Shown: one piece after another, positions 39,094 through 48,676 of the stretch | Numbering within the stretch: the first letter of the stretch is position 1 | Layout: every line of letters begins with the position of its first letter | Assembly (NCBI RefSeq): GCF_015999465.1 | Contig: NZ_CP065534.1 | Span: forward strand, 2,914,001-2,978,000 | Direction: 5' to 3' | Length of the DNA: 64,000 bases | DNA from: Lonsdalea populi | GTDB taxonomy: Bacteria > Pseudomonadota > Gammaproteobacteria > Enterobacterales > Enterobacteriaceae | Made by a program: the position numbers and the translations under genes | Notes under the pieces: model-generated | The model's database searches: none | The model's input: the letters and a program-made list of their open reading frames with translations, nothing else | What the model was told of the DNA's origin: nothing

Positions 39094-39161
39094 ATTCCGC
39101 CGACGCTGAATTCAACGAGATATACGACCTTTTTCACCGGATTTCCTCCCCCTGCGCAAAC

Positions 39162-39194
39162 TGTCCTTTTGAGTACATCCCTTGTCCATTTGAG
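39162..39194. promoter_or_regulatory. Direct-repeat operator 1, probably for the AraC-type regulator
   Basis: TGTCCTTTTGAG (39162-39173) and TGTCCATTTGAG (39183-39194) are repeated head to tail with a 21-base period, two turns of DNA. The pair lies about 190 bases before the channel-protein gene. A second pair with the same first half and period stands before the aldoxime dehydratase gene. This is the layout of AraC-family operators; the link to this regulator is inferred. Confidence 0.7.
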
Positions 39195-39382
39195 CCATGG
39201 CGGTAATAGCACTCTCGGGTTAAAAGTGTCCATCAGGAGCGGAATCGATTTTCTACTCCACCATTGATGGCGTCGGTGCCTTCATCAACAGGCCGGCAGG
39301 ACGAAATAAATAACCACATCTTATGGTCTGAAATCACTCACAGACCGCAGTCATTATTCCATTTTAAACGTGGGGGTTAATC

Positions 39383-40360
39383 ATGAAATCAGTCAAAGAT
39401 AATCGTCTGCAATATCCTAACCGCGATCCTGAGACGATGAAAAGAGGAGGTCTCGGCGCGGTGATGCGAACTACTCGCAGGCGTCGACGGTATGTTATTC
39501 CTTTGGCTGCAATGTTATTTTTTCAATCCGCCCAGGCGGTGGATTTGGATTCACTGGATTTAGTTCCTGCACCAGCGGGCACCGACGCTTTTCTTTCCTA
39601 TTTCACCTATGCCCATCGCGACACTTATAAACCCGTCGACGGCAATTATATTAAAGATGATACCCGGCTGAATTCAATGATTGGTATTTTCCGTTATGTC
39701 CATTATATGGACGTCGGCGGATTCACCCTAGCGCCGCAGGTATTATTACCCTATGGACGATTCTACGACGGCAAGCTGGCCGGCACGGAACTGAGTTCAA
39801 CATCCGGACTGGGCGATCCGATCCTCACCGCGCCCCTTTGGCTGGTCAATAATTCGACTTCCGGGACCACCTTCGCCATTGTGCCTTATCTCTATCTCCC
39901 TATGGGCAATTACGATGCCGGGGAGACGCTGAACATAGGCGAAAACCGCTGGAAGTTTGATTTACAGGTGGGCGGAACCCAGCGGCTTGGCGATAACTTT
40001 ATCGCGCAGGCATCATTCGATACCACCTGGTATGGCGACAATGACGACGCCGTCAGCCGGGGTAACGGCACGCTTTCACAGGACAACAGCTATCAGGCGC
40101 AATTATGGCTGTCCTATATTCCTCCTCAGGAAAAAACCTGGACCTTCGCCGTCGGTTACGCCAAAAACTGGGGCGGAGCCCAATATCTGGACGGTTCGGC
40201 GAACGGCGCCGCCACGCGCTCACAACAGGTGCGTTTGCAAACGGCGAAATTTGTACGGCCCGATCTGCAGGTGCAGTGGCTGGTTCAGCGCGACATCAGC
40301 GTAGACGGCGGGTTCCAAACCGATTTCAGCACCACGCTGCGTATCATGAAACTGTTTTAA
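39383..40360 (+). CDS. Outer-membrane channel-like transporter (phenol meta-pathway family)
   Basis: The 325-residue protein has a basic N-terminus and a hydrophobic signal segment (YVIPLAAMLFFQSAQA), then beta-strand-rich sequence with alternating aromatic residues ending in Phe (TTLRIMKLF), as in outer-membrane barrels. It belongs to the MetA-pathway phenol degradation/SphA-like family found beside aromatic and nitrile catabolic genes. It probably lets the aldoxime or nitrile through the outer membrane. The first ATG is unusually far from the signal segment; starts at 39437, 39461 or 39464 (after AGAGGAGG) are possible. Confidence 0.75.
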   Translation: MKSVKDNRLQYPNRDPETMKRGGLGAVMRTTRRRRRYVIPLAAMLFFQSAQAVDLDSLDLVPAPAGTDAFLSYFTYAHRDTYKPVDGNYIKDDTRLNSMIGIFRYVHYMDVGGFTLAPQVLLPYGRFYDGKLAGTELSSTSGLGDPILTAPLWLVNNSTSGTTFAIVPYLYLPMGNYDAGETLNIGENRWKFDLQVGGTQRLGDNFIAQASFDTTWYGDNDDAVSRGNGTLSQDNSYQAQLWLSYIPPQEKTWTFAVGYAKNWGGAQYLDGSANGAATRSQQVRLQTAKFVRPDLQVQWLVQRDISVDGGFQTDFSTTLRIMKLF

Positions 40361-40777
40361 CGTTGACCGGGTCGGCAGACCCGGGACGTTCGGCCCACAG
40401 CGTCAATCGTCAGATCGTCACCTGCTGGGCGTCAGCTAAGGTACGTGCGCACAACACCGGCACAGACGTTAATGAACCGGCGTTGCGCGCCAAAAAACGA
40501 CGTCCGCCCGGACTTCTATACCTGCCGCCATTACCGAGAAAAGCACCGCACGCCGTACACACTCGCGTTACGCCAGGGTAACGCCCTCCCGAGTAACGAA
40601 TCAGGGTACGGTTGTCCTTTTGAGCAAAACAGATGTCCCGGTGAAACAAGCATCCCAAATCGTCTGCCTACATAGTATTAACCAGGTCGGAGAGCGGCCG
40701 AGTACGCCGGCGGCGACCGGTCATACCTGTCTGATCTCTTCGGCAAACCGACTATCGAACATCAATCAGGAGCCCTT
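40361..40777. promoter_or_regulatory. Regulatory gap before the aldoxime dehydratase gene, with operator 2
   Basis: The 417-base gap holds a hairpin near its start (CCGGGTC / GACCCGG, from about 40368) that may end the channel-gene transcript. It also holds the second direct-repeat pair: TGTCCTTTTGAG (40613-40624) and TGTCCCGGTGAA (40634-40645), period 21, about 130 bases before the ATG. No gene is seen. Confidence 0.65.
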
Positions 40778-41830
40778 ATGGAATCCGCAATCGACAAACA
40801 TTTGATGTGTCCCCGGACATTGTCCCGCCGAGTTCATGATGACTATCAGCCCCCGTTTCCCATGTTCGCAGGCCGCGCTGATGAAAGCCTCACACAGGTG
40901 GTCATGGCCTATCTGGGCGTGCAGTTCCTTGAAGAGCAGCGTGATGCGGCCCTGAAGGCGATGCGCCACATCGTTGCAAGTTTTAGCGTCGACGACGGCC
41001 CGGGAAATCACGACATGACCTACCATGTCGACGCCCAGGGCTATGGCAATTTCATCGTTGTCGGCTACTGGCGCGATCCGGCGGCATACTGCCGCTGGCT
41101 GCGTTCTCCGTCGATCGCCGGCTGGTGGGCCGATGACGCACGGTTAAACGAAGGGCTGGGCTATTTTCGCGAGATCATCGCGCCGCGCGCCGACCAGTTC
41201 GAAACTCTGTATGCGTTCAAAGAAGATCTACCTGGCGTCGGCGCCATCATGGATAACATCAGCGACGAGGTGCAGGAGCACGGCTATTGGGGATCGGTGC
41301 GCGATCGTATCCCTCTCTCGCAAACCGACTGGATGCAACCTTCGAGCGAGTTGCGCATTCTGTCCGGCGACCCCGCCAAAGGCGGCCGCGTCGTAGTGCA
41401 GGGCCATGACAATATCGCGCTGATCCGTTCCGGTCAGGACTGGGTCGACGCTGGAGAAGAAGAACGCGAGCTGTACTTTAAGCAGATGCTGCCCCCCTTG
41501 CAGGACGGCATGGATTTTCTTCGCGACGAGGGGCAGGCGCTGGGCTGCTACAGCAACCGTTTCGTGCGCAACATCGATCTAGACGGCAATCTGCTGGATA
41601 TCGCCTACGATATCGGCCACTGGCGCTCGCTCGACAAGTTGGAGCGATGGGCGGAATCCCATCCCACCCACCTGCGCATATTCACCACGTTTTTCCGCGT
41701 CGTCACCGGCCTGCAAAAACTACGGCTTTATCACGAAGTGTCCGTCTCCGATGCACGCCATCAGATGTTCGAATACATCAACTGTCATGTACAAACCGGG
41801 ATGATGCGCGACGCGCAATCTGGGAGCTGA
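40778..41830 (+). CDS. oxd: Aldoxime dehydratase (haem enzyme)
   Basis: Aldoxime dehydratase removes water from R-CH=NOH to give a nitrile; the substrate binds directly to ferrous haem. The 350-residue product has all residues known from Rhodococcus OxdRE or Pseudomonas OxdA at nearly the same numbering: proximal haem ligand His298 (ESHPTHLRIF), catalytic His319 (LRLYHEVS), Arg175 (GSVRDRIP) and Ser218 (LIRSGQDW). It stands before the amidase gene and in the same cluster as nitrile hydratase, so aldoxime, nitrile, amide and acid form one route. The ribosome site is CAGGAG. Confidence 0.95.
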   Translation: MESAIDKHLMCPRTLSRRVHDDYQPPFPMFAGRADESLTQVVMAYLGVQFLEEQRDAALKAMRHIVASFSVDDGPGNHDMTYHVDAQGYGNFIVVGYWRDPAAYCRWLRSPSIAGWWADDARLNEGLGYFREIIAPRADQFETLYAFKEDLPGVGAIMDNISDEVQEHGYWGSVRDRIPLSQTDWMQPSSELRILSGDPAKGGRVVVQGHDNIALIRSGQDWVDAGEEERELYFKQMLPPLQDGMDFLRDEGQALGCYSNRFVRNIDLDGNLLDIAYDIGHWRSLDKLERWAESHPTHLRIFTTFFRVVTGLQKLRLYHEVSVSDARHQMFEYINCHVQTGMMRDAQSGS

Positions 41831-41907
41831 TCACCCCGTTATCAATCTATTTATAGGGCGAATTCGTCGAACTATTGATGAAACGCCGCATTCATGAAGG
41901 AAATAAC

Positions 41908-43422
41908 ATGGCTATTGAACGTCCCACGCCCGAACAACTGCAAGAAATCGCCGACCGCCTGCACATCCAACTGACACCGGAACTGGCGAGTGAATACCTG
42001 GCGCTGATGCAAGCCAATTTTGACGCCTATGATCTGGTTGACGAATTGCCTGATGATATCCCCGAGACGCGTTATCCGCGCGAGGCCGGTTATCGCCCCG
42101 AGGGTGCGGAAAACCCGCTGAATGCCTGGTACTACAAAACCGAAGTGAAAGGCGCAGGCGCAGGCAAACTGGCTGGCCGCACCGTCGTGCTCAAGGATAA
42201 CGTCTCCCTGGCCGGCGTACCGATGATGAATGGCTCCACTACGCTTGAGGGGTTCGTTCCTTCTTACGACGCCACCATCGTCACCCGTCTTCTGGATGCC
42301 GGCGCCACGATCAGCGGTAAAGCCACCTGCGAGCACTTCTGTCTTTCCGGCGGCAGCCATACTTCCCATCCGGCGCCGGTGCACAACCCCAACCGTCGCG
42401 GCTACGCCGCCGGCGGCTCTTCCTCCGGTAGCGCCGCGCTGGTGGCCTCGGGTGAGGTCGACATGGCCATAGGGTGCGATCAGGGCGGCTCCATTCGCAT
42501 CCCGTCGGCATTCTGCGGCACTTATGGCCTGAAACCCACCCATGGTTTGGTGCCTTATACCGGTATTATGCCAATCGAGGCCACGGTGGATCATGCCGGC
42601 CCGATTACCGCCAATGTCCGCGATAACGCATTGATGCTGGAAGCGATCGCCGGCGCCGACGGGTTGGATCCGCGTCAGTATGCACCCGTGGTGCAATCCT
42701 ATACCGAGTTTCTGGATCGCGGCGTGGACGGCCTGAAGATCGGTATTGTGACCGAAGGGTTCCAGCTCGCCAATCAGGATCCGCGCGTCGCGGACAAAGT
42801 CCGAGAAGCCATTGCTCGTTTTGAACGTCTGGGCGCCACGGTCGATGAAATATCGCTCCCTGAACATGCGCTGGCGGGCGCGCTCTGGACGCCGATCGGC
42901 TGTGAAGGACTGACCATGCAGATGATGCACGGGAACGGCATGGGATTTAACTGGAAAGGTCAGTATGACGTGACGCTGCTGGATAAACAGGCACAATGGC
43001 GTTCCCAGGCCGAAGCGCTGTCCGCCTCACTCAAAATCTGTATGTTCGTCGGACAGTATGGACTGGAGCGCTACAACGGCCGCTACTATGCCAAGGCACA
43101 GAACATCGCGCGCAGAGCCCGTGCGGGCTATGACCGCGAGCTGGCGAACTATGATCTGTTGGTGATGCCGACCGTTCCTATCACCGCGCAACCTCTGCCT
43201 GAGGAAGACTGTTCCGTAACTCAATACATATCGCGGGCATTTGAAATGCTCGGCAATACCGCGGCGCAGGACATTACCGGCCATCCGGCCTTCTCGGTTC
43301 CCTGTGGGCTGGTCGATGGTTTGCCGGTGGGGCTCATGCTGATTGGTCGTCACTATGGCGAAGGCATGCTTTACCAGGCAGCGTCGGCGTTTGAAGCGGC
43401 GGGAGACTGGCGCAAGTTCTAA
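41908..43422 (+). CDS. Amidase of the amidase-signature family
   Basis: The 504-residue enzyme hydrolyses amides to acids and ammonia, the last step of the pathway. Its Ser-cisSer-Lys triad is Lys96 ([11 protein letters not shown]), Ser171 ([11 protein letters not shown]) and Ser195 ([10 protein letters not shown]), the same numbering as in nitrile-pathway amidases of Rhodococcus. The start at 41908 ([11 protein letters not shown]) follows AAGGAAATAAC; an upstream in-frame ATG at 41875 is unlikely. It follows oxd by 77 bases and precedes the ABC importer. Confidence 0.95.
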   Translation: MAIERPTPEQLQEIADRLHIQLTPELASEYLALMQANFDAYDLVDELPDDIPETRYPREAGYRPEGAENPLNAWYYKTEVKGAGAGKLAGRTVVLKDNVSLAGVPMMNGSTTLEGFVPSYDATIVTRLLDAGATISGKATCEHFCLSGGSHTSHPAPVHNPNRRGYAAGGSSSGSAALVASGEVDMAIGCDQGGSIRIPSAFCGTYGLKPTHGLVPYTGIMPIEATVDHAGPITANVRDNALMLEAIAGADGLDPRQYAPVVQSYTEFLDRGVDGLKIGIVTEGFQLANQDPRVADKVREAIARFERLGATVDEISLPEHALAGALWTPIGCEGLTMQMMHGNGMGFNWKGQYDVTLLDKQAQWRSQAEALSASLKICMFVGQYGLERYNGRYYAKAQNIARRARAGYDRELANYDLLVMPTVPITAQPLPEEDCSVTQYISRAFEMLGNTAAQDITGHPAFSVPCGLVDGLPVGLMLIGRHYGEGMLYQAASAFEAAGDWRKF

Positions 43423-43587
43423 ACCGCGGTAGCATGGACGACGGGGTTGATTCTGCTATCCATGCCACGCCGAATTCAGCGACCCGACCGCGCGACGCCT
43501 TTCGCACGGCCGGGTAGCAAATGCGTATACCCGGATCCCTACAGTACCTGCCGCGGGTTACATAAGCACTGACGCTATGGAGATATC

Positions 43588-44682
43588 ATGCCGCATAAAT
43601 TTTCTTATCTTTTCAATGCATTGCCTTTCTCCTTCTCCCATTTCACCCGCCGCCGGCATCCCGTGCGGGGCTGCTACCGGCGATCGCTGCTGCTGGCCTG
43701 CGCGATGGTGTCATGCAGCGCACAGGCCGCGGCCGCACAGTTTCCGCTGACGTTGCAGAACTGCGGCAGCACGCTGACCTTTCAGCGCGCGCCTACAAAA
43801 GTGGTGACCATTGGCCAGACGGGAAGCGAGATGTTGTATGCCCTGGGACTGGGCGACAAATTAGTAGGAACGTCGCTGTGGTTTAACAACGTGTTGCCGC
43901 AATACCAGGCGCAGAACGACAAGGTTGAGCGGCTGGCTGATAACGCGCCAGGTTTTGAGACCGTCATAAGCAAACGGCCGCAGCTGGTGGTCTCACAGTT
44001 TGAAATGATGGTTGGCCCGCAAGGCGTGGTGGGCAGCCGTCAGCAATTTGACGAGTTAAATATTCCCACCTACGTGATGCCCGCCGATTGCGAAGGTAAA
44101 AATAATTTGATAGGCGCCGACGGCACGCGCCAGGAAACCTTCCGAATTGAGAGTCTGTATAAAAGCATCAGCCAATTGGCGGCGATATTCGATGTGCAGC
44201 CGCGCGGCAAACAGCTGAATGAAGAACTGCAGGCCCGGCTGGCCAACGCCAGAGCCGTGACGCAGCGGCAGGATCTCTCCCACGCCAGCGCGCTCTTCTG
44301 GTTTTCCAGCAGCGATCTCAAAAGCGATCCTTTTGTCGCGGGCCGCAAAGGCGTGCCCGATTTCATGCTCAACACGCTGGGCATACGCAATATCGTCGAG
44401 TCTGACGAAGAGTGGCCTGCCGTCGGCTGGGAAACCATCGCCAAGGCCAACCCGACTTTTATTATCATTGCCCGGATGGATCGCCGCCGTTTCCCGGCAG
44501 ACGACCACCAGAAAAAACTGGCGTTTCTGCAACACGACCCGGTCACTCGCAATATGGCGGCGGTCAAGAATAACCGCATCATTATCCTGGACGCCGAAGC
44601 GATGCATGCCAGCCTGAGAATGTTCAGCGGCCTGGAAACGATCGCTTCCACCATCGCTAAAAACGCGGATTTGTCCAAATGA
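43588..44682 (+). CDS. ABC importer substrate-binding protein (metal/siderophore/cobalamin type)
   Basis: The 364-residue protein has a long positively charged leader with a signal segment (SLLLACAMVSCSAQA) and a PBP2/BtuF-FepB-like fold region (KVVTIGQTGSEMLYALGLGDKLVGTS, then ETVISKRPQLVVSQ and AVKNNRIIILDAE). It would deliver a ligand to the permease encoded next, with which it overlaps by four bases. Relatives bind Fe(III)-siderophores, haem or corrinoids. The setting in a cobalt nitrile hydratase cluster suggests supply of cobalt or of a cobalt or iron complex; this is inference. No cobalamin riboswitch was seen in the 165-base gap upstream. Confidence 0.85.
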   Translation: MPHKFSYLFNALPFSFSHFTRRRHPVRGCYRRSLLLACAMVSCSAQAAAAQFPLTLQNCGSTLTFQRAPTKVVTIGQTGSEMLYALGLGDKLVGTSLWFNNVLPQYQAQNDKVERLADNAPGFETVISKRPQLVVSQFEMMVGPQGVVGSRQQFDELNIPTYVMPADCEGKNNLIGADGTRQETFRIESLYKSISQLAAIFDVQPRGKQLNEELQARLANARAVTQRQDLSHASALFWFSSSDLKSDPFVAGRKGVPDFMLNTLGIRNIVESDEEWPAVGWETIAKANPTFIIIARMDRRRFPADDHQKKLAFLQHDPVTRNMAAVKNNRIIILDAEAMHASLRMFSGLETIASTIAKNADLSK

Positions 44683-45695
44683 CAAGAAAATGGCTGGTCA
44701 GTCTCATCGCTTGCCTGGCGCTTATCGCCGCGATTTTACTGGGCGTTGCCATCGGCGAAACATCGATAAAGCTCACCGTCGTCGTACAGGCGATAGTCAA
44801 TAAACTGTGGTCGGCAGGCTACATACTGGATCCCATCGACGAAGGGATTATCTGGAATTACCGCCTGCCCCGCGCCCTGGTCGCCGGCGCCTGCGGCGCG
44901 GGCCTGGCGACCTGCGGCGTGATACTGCAATCACTCCTGCGCAATCCGCTGGCCGATCCCTATCTGCTTGGCATCTCCGCCGGCGCGTCGACCGGTGCCG
45001 TACTCGTCGCGCTCTTCGGATTGGGCGCTGGCGTGCTCACCCTCTCCGGCGGGGCCTTTGTGGGGGCTATCGCCGCCTTTGTGCTCGTCACTCTGCTGGC
45101 CCGGGCCGGCGGCGCTTCGGCCCCGGCGACGCAAATCATTCTGGCGGGTATCGCCGGCTCGCAACTGTTCAATGCGCTGACCGCATTTTTAATCACCAAG
45201 TCGGCCAACTCTGAACAGGCGCGCGGCATTATGTTCTGGATGTTGGGCAGCCTCAGCGGCGTTCGCTGGTCTTCGGTCTGGCTGGCGGTTCCGATATCCT
45301 TGCTGGGGCTGATGGTTTGTTTGTGGCACCGCAGAGCGTTGGATGCCTTCACCTTCGGCGTCGATTCGGCCGCGGGGCTTGGCATCCCCATCCGGCGGAT
45401 ACAGCTGCTGTTGATCAGCAGTGCAGCGCTGGTGACCGCCATTATGGTGTCGATCGTCGGCTCCATCGGTTTCGTCGGGCTCGTCATTCCCCACGCCGTT
45501 CGTCTGCTGTCCGGCACCCGGCATGCCCGTCTGTTGCCGTTAAGCGCGTTAAGCGGCGCACTATTTCTGATCGCGGCCGACATCCTTTCCCGCACGCTGA
45601 TCGTCGGCCAGGTGATCCCCGTCGGGGTGATCACCGCGCTGGTCGGCGCTCCGGTATTTGCCCTGATCTTGCTCGACAGAAGGAGAATGCGATGA
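44679..45695 (+). CDS. ABC importer permease, FecCD family
   Basis: The 338-residue inner-membrane protein has about ten hydrophobic segments and the FecCD/BtuC landmarks: NYRLPRALVAGACGAGLATCGVILQ, LRNPLADPYLLGISAGAS and GSIGFVGLVIPHAVRLLSG. It forms the channel for the ligand bound by the preceding protein. It overlaps both neighbours (ATGA junctions), so the three genes form a tight operon. Confidence 0.93.
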   Translation: MTRKWLVSLIACLALIAAILLGVAIGETSIKLTVVVQAIVNKLWSAGYILDPIDEGIIWNYRLPRALVAGACGAGLATCGVILQSLLRNPLADPYLLGISAGASTGAVLVALFGLGAGVLTLSGGAFVGAIAAFVLVTLLARAGGASAPATQIILAGIAGSQLFNALTAFLITKSANSEQARGIMFWMLGSLSGVRWSSVWLAVPISLLGLMVCLWHRRALDAFTFGVDSAAGLGIPIRRIQLLLISSAALVTAIMVSIVGSIGFVGLVIPHAVRLLSGTRHARLLPLSALSGALFLIAADILSRTLIVGQVIPVGVITALVGAPVFALILLDRRRMR

Positions 45696-46489
45696 CCGCC
45701 GTTCCCTTGCCACCTCATCCGGTTGTGCTCAGCTGCGCCAATCTGAGTTACCAACAAGGCGGCCATGTCTTGTTGCAGGATATCGCGCTGGCGATACACC
45801 ATGAAGAAACGTTCGGCATCATCGGCCCCAACGGTTCGGGTAAATCCACCTTGCTCAAGCTGCTGAGCGGTTTGCGAAAGCCTGACAGCGGAGCCGTCCA
45901 GCTCGGAGGCAAAGACCTGCGGGATTGGCCACGCTGGAGCCGCGCCCGCCAAATTGCCATGGTCGAACAACAGGCCGACACCGAGGACGTCATCAGCGTC
46001 TTCGACGTCGTTGCGCTGGGCCGGACGCCATGGTTGTCGGCATTAAGCCCTTGGTCGGCGCAAGAGGAAACCATTGTCCGCCAGGCGCTGCATGATGTCG
46101 GCGCCGCCCACCTCAGTGCCCGGCGCTGGCACAGCCTATCGGGAGGCGAGCGCCAGCGGGTGCATCTGGCCAAGGCGCTGGCCCAACGTCCACAAATTTT
46201 GCTGCTGGATGAGCCGGGCAATCATCTGGATATTCAGCATCAGTTGGCCATTCTGGCGCTGGTCCGCCACTTACCGGTCACCACGCTGGTGGCCCTGCAC
46301 GATCTCAACCATGCCCTGCTGTGCGATCGTCTGGCGGTGCTGGATCGGGGACGGCTGATCGCGCTGGGGCCACCGAGCGAAGTTCTGACGCCGCAGCTGC
46401 TGCTCAGTACATTCGGCGTGCATGCCCACTATCTGGTCGATCCGTTCGACGGCGCCGCCCTGCTGCGATTCAGGGCGCCTGCGCTATGA
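45692..46489 (+). CDS. ABC importer ATPase, FepC/BtuD type
   Basis: The 265-residue ATPase has Walker A (GPNGSGKST), Q-loop, signature LSGGERQRVHLAKAL, Walker B (ILLLDEP) followed by GNHLDI, and the switch His (VALHDLNHALL). It drives the FecCD-type permease. The start at 45692 overlaps the permease stop; the open frame extends far upstream inside the permease gene without meaning. A gap of 292 bases without a gene follows before nitrile hydratase. Confidence 0.94.
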   Translation: MTAVPLPPHPVVLSCANLSYQQGGHVLLQDIALAIHHEETFGIIGPNGSGKSTLLKLLSGLRKPDSGAVQLGGKDLRDWPRWSRARQIAMVEQQADTEDVISVFDVVALGRTPWLSALSPWSAQEETIVRQALHDVGAAHLSARRWHSLSGGERQRVHLAKALAQRPQILLLDEPGNHLDIQHQLAILALVRHLPVTTLVALHDLNHALLCDRLAVLDRGRLIALGPPSEVLTPQLLLSTFGVHAHYLVDPFDGAALLRFRAPAL

Positions 46490-46781
46490 TGGACCGCCGG
46501 GCGAAACAGCAGCGTCCGACGGAGGCACAGGGCGTTGGCTTGCGCCGCGCGGCGAACTTGTCTCTGTCAGCCAACCCCGTGTCCGGCACAGCAAAGCATG
46601 CCGGAGGTTTACGACCTATCTTGTTATTTATGGTCCTTTGTGGTCGTTTTCCGGCGGGCTGAGCTAGCCTGAGGGTAGACGACTTTCGACACGTTTTGGC
46701 GGGATGACCCCGCCGCTGGATGGCCATTTCCGGGGTGGCCGCCAGTCAAATCCGAATCCCGATGCGATCTAAGGGGGTTAT

Positions 46782-47465
46782 ATGAACGGAATACATGACG
46801 TTGGCGGGATGGACGGTATGGGCCCGGTCGGCCCGACCCAATGGGAACCGGCTTACCATGCCGAATGGGAAAAGGCTGCCTATGCGATGTTTCCTTTCGC
46901 GGCGCGCGCCGGCATGTTTGGGCTTGACGAGTTCCGCTGCCATCTTGAAAAACTTCATCCTCTCCATTACCTCACGGCCTTCTATTACGAGCATTGGGTA
47001 GAAGCGACCGAGCAAATCGGCGAGAAGAAAGGTTACTGGACCCAGGAAGAACTTGAAAAACGTACCGAATATTATCTTCATTACCCCCAGGTGCCGTTGC
47101 CGCCTAACAAAGACCCGGAGCTGGTCAACTTCGCTGAATGGGCAGTCCGCAATGGTTTTTCGACCTCACGCCAGTTGGATTCCCAACCCAAATTCAAGGT
47201 GGGCGACCGCGTGACGGTCGATGCCAGCGTGCCGAAGCATCATACTCGCCGGGCGGGCTATGTCCGTGGGCGAACCGGTGAAATCATTATGTATCACGGG
47301 GCGCACGTCTATCCGGACACCACGGGTAACGGGCTGCCTGAAACCTCAGAACACCTCTATACCCTGCGTTTTACCAATGCGGAGCTTTATGGCGAAGAGG
47401 CGGCCGAGCCGAACGGCGTCGTCTGTACCGATGCCTGGGAACCCTATATCACTTTGGCTAAATAA
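46782..47465 (+). CDS. nthB: Nitrile hydratase beta subunit
   Basis: Nitrile hydratase adds water to nitriles to give amides; the beta subunit packs on the alpha subunit and closes the active site. The 227-residue product begins with the family start MNGIHDVGGMDGMGPV and ends in a SH3-like domain (KFKVGDRVTVDASVPKHHTR, GRTGEIIMYHGAHVYPDT). AGGGGG precedes the start. Beta before alpha is the usual order for cobalt-type enzymes. It is followed by nthA after 12 bases. Confidence 0.95.
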   Translation: MNGIHDVGGMDGMGPVGPTQWEPAYHAEWEKAAYAMFPFAARAGMFGLDEFRCHLEKLHPLHYLTAFYYEHWVEATEQIGEKKGYWTQEELEKRTEYYLHYPQVPLPPNKDPELVNFAEWAVRNGFSTSRQLDSQPKFKVGDRVTVDASVPKHHTRRAGYVRGRTGEIIMYHGAHVYPDTTGNGLPETSEHLYTLRFTNAELYGEEAAEPNGVVCTDAWEPYITLAK

Positions 47466-47477
47466 GGAGTTGACGTT

Positions 47478-48089
47478 ATGACACGAGTGAGTCTGGCCCA
47501 CACCCAGAAAACGGAGGAAGAGATCGCCGCCCGGGTCAAGGCGATTGAATCCATCCTGATTGAAAAAGGCCTGATGTCCGAGGACGGGGTGAATAAATTT
47601 GCCGATCTTTATGAAAATGAGATTGGCCCCCACCTTGGCGCGAAAGTGGTGGCGAAAGCCTGGACCGATCCCGCCTTTAAACAGCGCCTGCTGGCTGATG
47701 CGACCAAAGCCTGTCAAGAACTGGGTGTTGGCGGTCTGCAGGGCGAGCACATGATTGCGCTTGAGTGCACCGATACCGTACACCACGTTATCGTCTGTAC
47801 CTTATGTTCCTGCTACCCCTGGCCTGTGCTCGGTATGCCGCCGAACTGGTATAAATCCATGCCCTACCGCTCAAGGATCGTGCGGGAGCCGCGCAAAGTG
47901 CTGAGCGAGGATTTCCACTTCGAACTTCCTCCTTCGACGGAAATACGTGTGTGGGATTCCAACTCGGAGATCCGTTACTGGGTTCTGCCCTTGCGCCCGG
48001 CGAACACCGAAGGCATGACCGAGGAGCAGTTGGCGGCTCTGGTGACCCGCGACTCCCTGATCGGGACTGGCCCGGCTACCGCGGTCTAA
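47478..48089 (+). CDS. nthA: Nitrile hydratase alpha subunit, cobalt type
   Basis: The 203-residue catalytic subunit carries the claw-setting metal motif VCTLCSC with Cys107, Cys110 and Cys112; two of these cysteines are oxidised in mature enzymes. Thr in the second position (CTLCSC) marks the cobalt type, whereas iron enzymes have Ser. The segment [15 protein letters not shown] after it is typical. It works as a heterodimer with the beta subunit and needs the accessory protein encoded next for metal insertion. Confidence 0.95.
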   Translation: MTRVSLAHTQKTEEEIAARVKAIESILIEKGLMSEDGVNKFADLYENEIGPHLGAKVVAKAWTDPAFKQRLLADATKACQELGVGGLQGEHMIALECTDTVHHVIVCTLCSCYPWPVLGMPPNWYKSMPYRSRIVREPRKVLSEDFHFELPPSTEIRVWDSNSEIRYWVLPLRPANTEGMTEEQLAALVTRDSLIGTGPATAV

Positions 48090-48107
48090 CCACATCGGAG
48101 GCGTCTA

Positions 48108-48497
48108 ATGACCCCTAACATCAGCACGAATAACAACGAACTGGCCACCGCGCTAAATCATCGCAAGGGACAGGCCCCCTTCAATAAACCCTGGGAGCTG
48201 CGCGCCTTTGCCGTCGCCGTCGCGGCCTGCGAGGCCGGCGAGTTCGCATGGTCGGAGTTTCAGGAAGCCCTGACGGAAACCATAAAACAGTGGGAGGCCG
48301 CCAATCCCGGTTTTACGCAGGACGACTGGCGCTATTACGAACATTTCGTCACCGCATTGGAAGTGGTGCTGGCGCGGCATGACAAACTGTCGTCAAACGG
48401 GCTGGACCATCGGGCGCAGGTTATTCTGGAAACGCCGGTTCACAAACACCATGTGGCCAAATACGACCCCATCATGATTGAGCCTGCGCTGATCTAA
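48108..48497 (+). CDS. Nitrile hydratase accessory (activator) protein
   Basis: The 129-residue protein resembles the N-terminal part of nitrile hydratase beta subunits (FNKPWELRAFAVAVAACEAGEFAWSEF, then WEAANPGFTQDDWRYYEHFVTALE), like the P14K and NhlE-type activators. In cobalt systems these act by swapping a metal-loaded alpha subunit into the apoenzyme (self-subunit swapping). It lies 18 bases after nthA and ends the cluster. Confidence 0.88.
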   Translation: MTPNISTNNNELATALNHRKGQAPFNKPWELRAFAVAVAACEAGEFAWSEFQEALTETIKQWEAANPGFTQDDWRYYEHFVTALEVVLARHDKLSSNGLDHRAQVILETPVHKHHVAKYDPIMIEPALI

Positions 48498-48505
48498 TCC
48501 CGCCT

Positions 48506-48602
48506 GACGGGCTTGTTTGCCCGTCTCACGTATCTGTCTATGCTGTTCTCAAGCGGACTTGGCAACATCCCACGCCTGGCAATGGGTAACCTTGCCAGGC
48601 GT
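48506..48602 (+). terminator. Two hairpins ending the nitrile hydratase operon
   Basis: GACGGGC / GCCCGTC (48506-48525) and ACGCCTGGCAA / TTGCCAGGCGT (48572-48602) are perfect stems. The second is followed by a T-rich stretch. Neither has an ideal T run, so strength is uncertain. Confidence 0.55.
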
Positions 48603-48676
48603 TGATCGTTTTAATGACCGGGATATCCCACTGTCGACGGCGTTCATCCGCTCTCGGCAGACTTCGTGTGCGGGAG

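Noticed and set aside
41872..42996. 374-codon frame on the minus strand
   Set aside because: It lies opposite the amidase gene, whose catalytic residues are all present; the antisense frame has no domain.
43423..43587. Possible cobalamin riboswitch before the ABC importer genes
   Set aside because: The gap is short and the conserved B12-box core was not found.
44960..45970. 336-codon frame on the minus strand
   Set aside because: It is antisense to the FecCD permease and ATPase genes, which are clearly coding.
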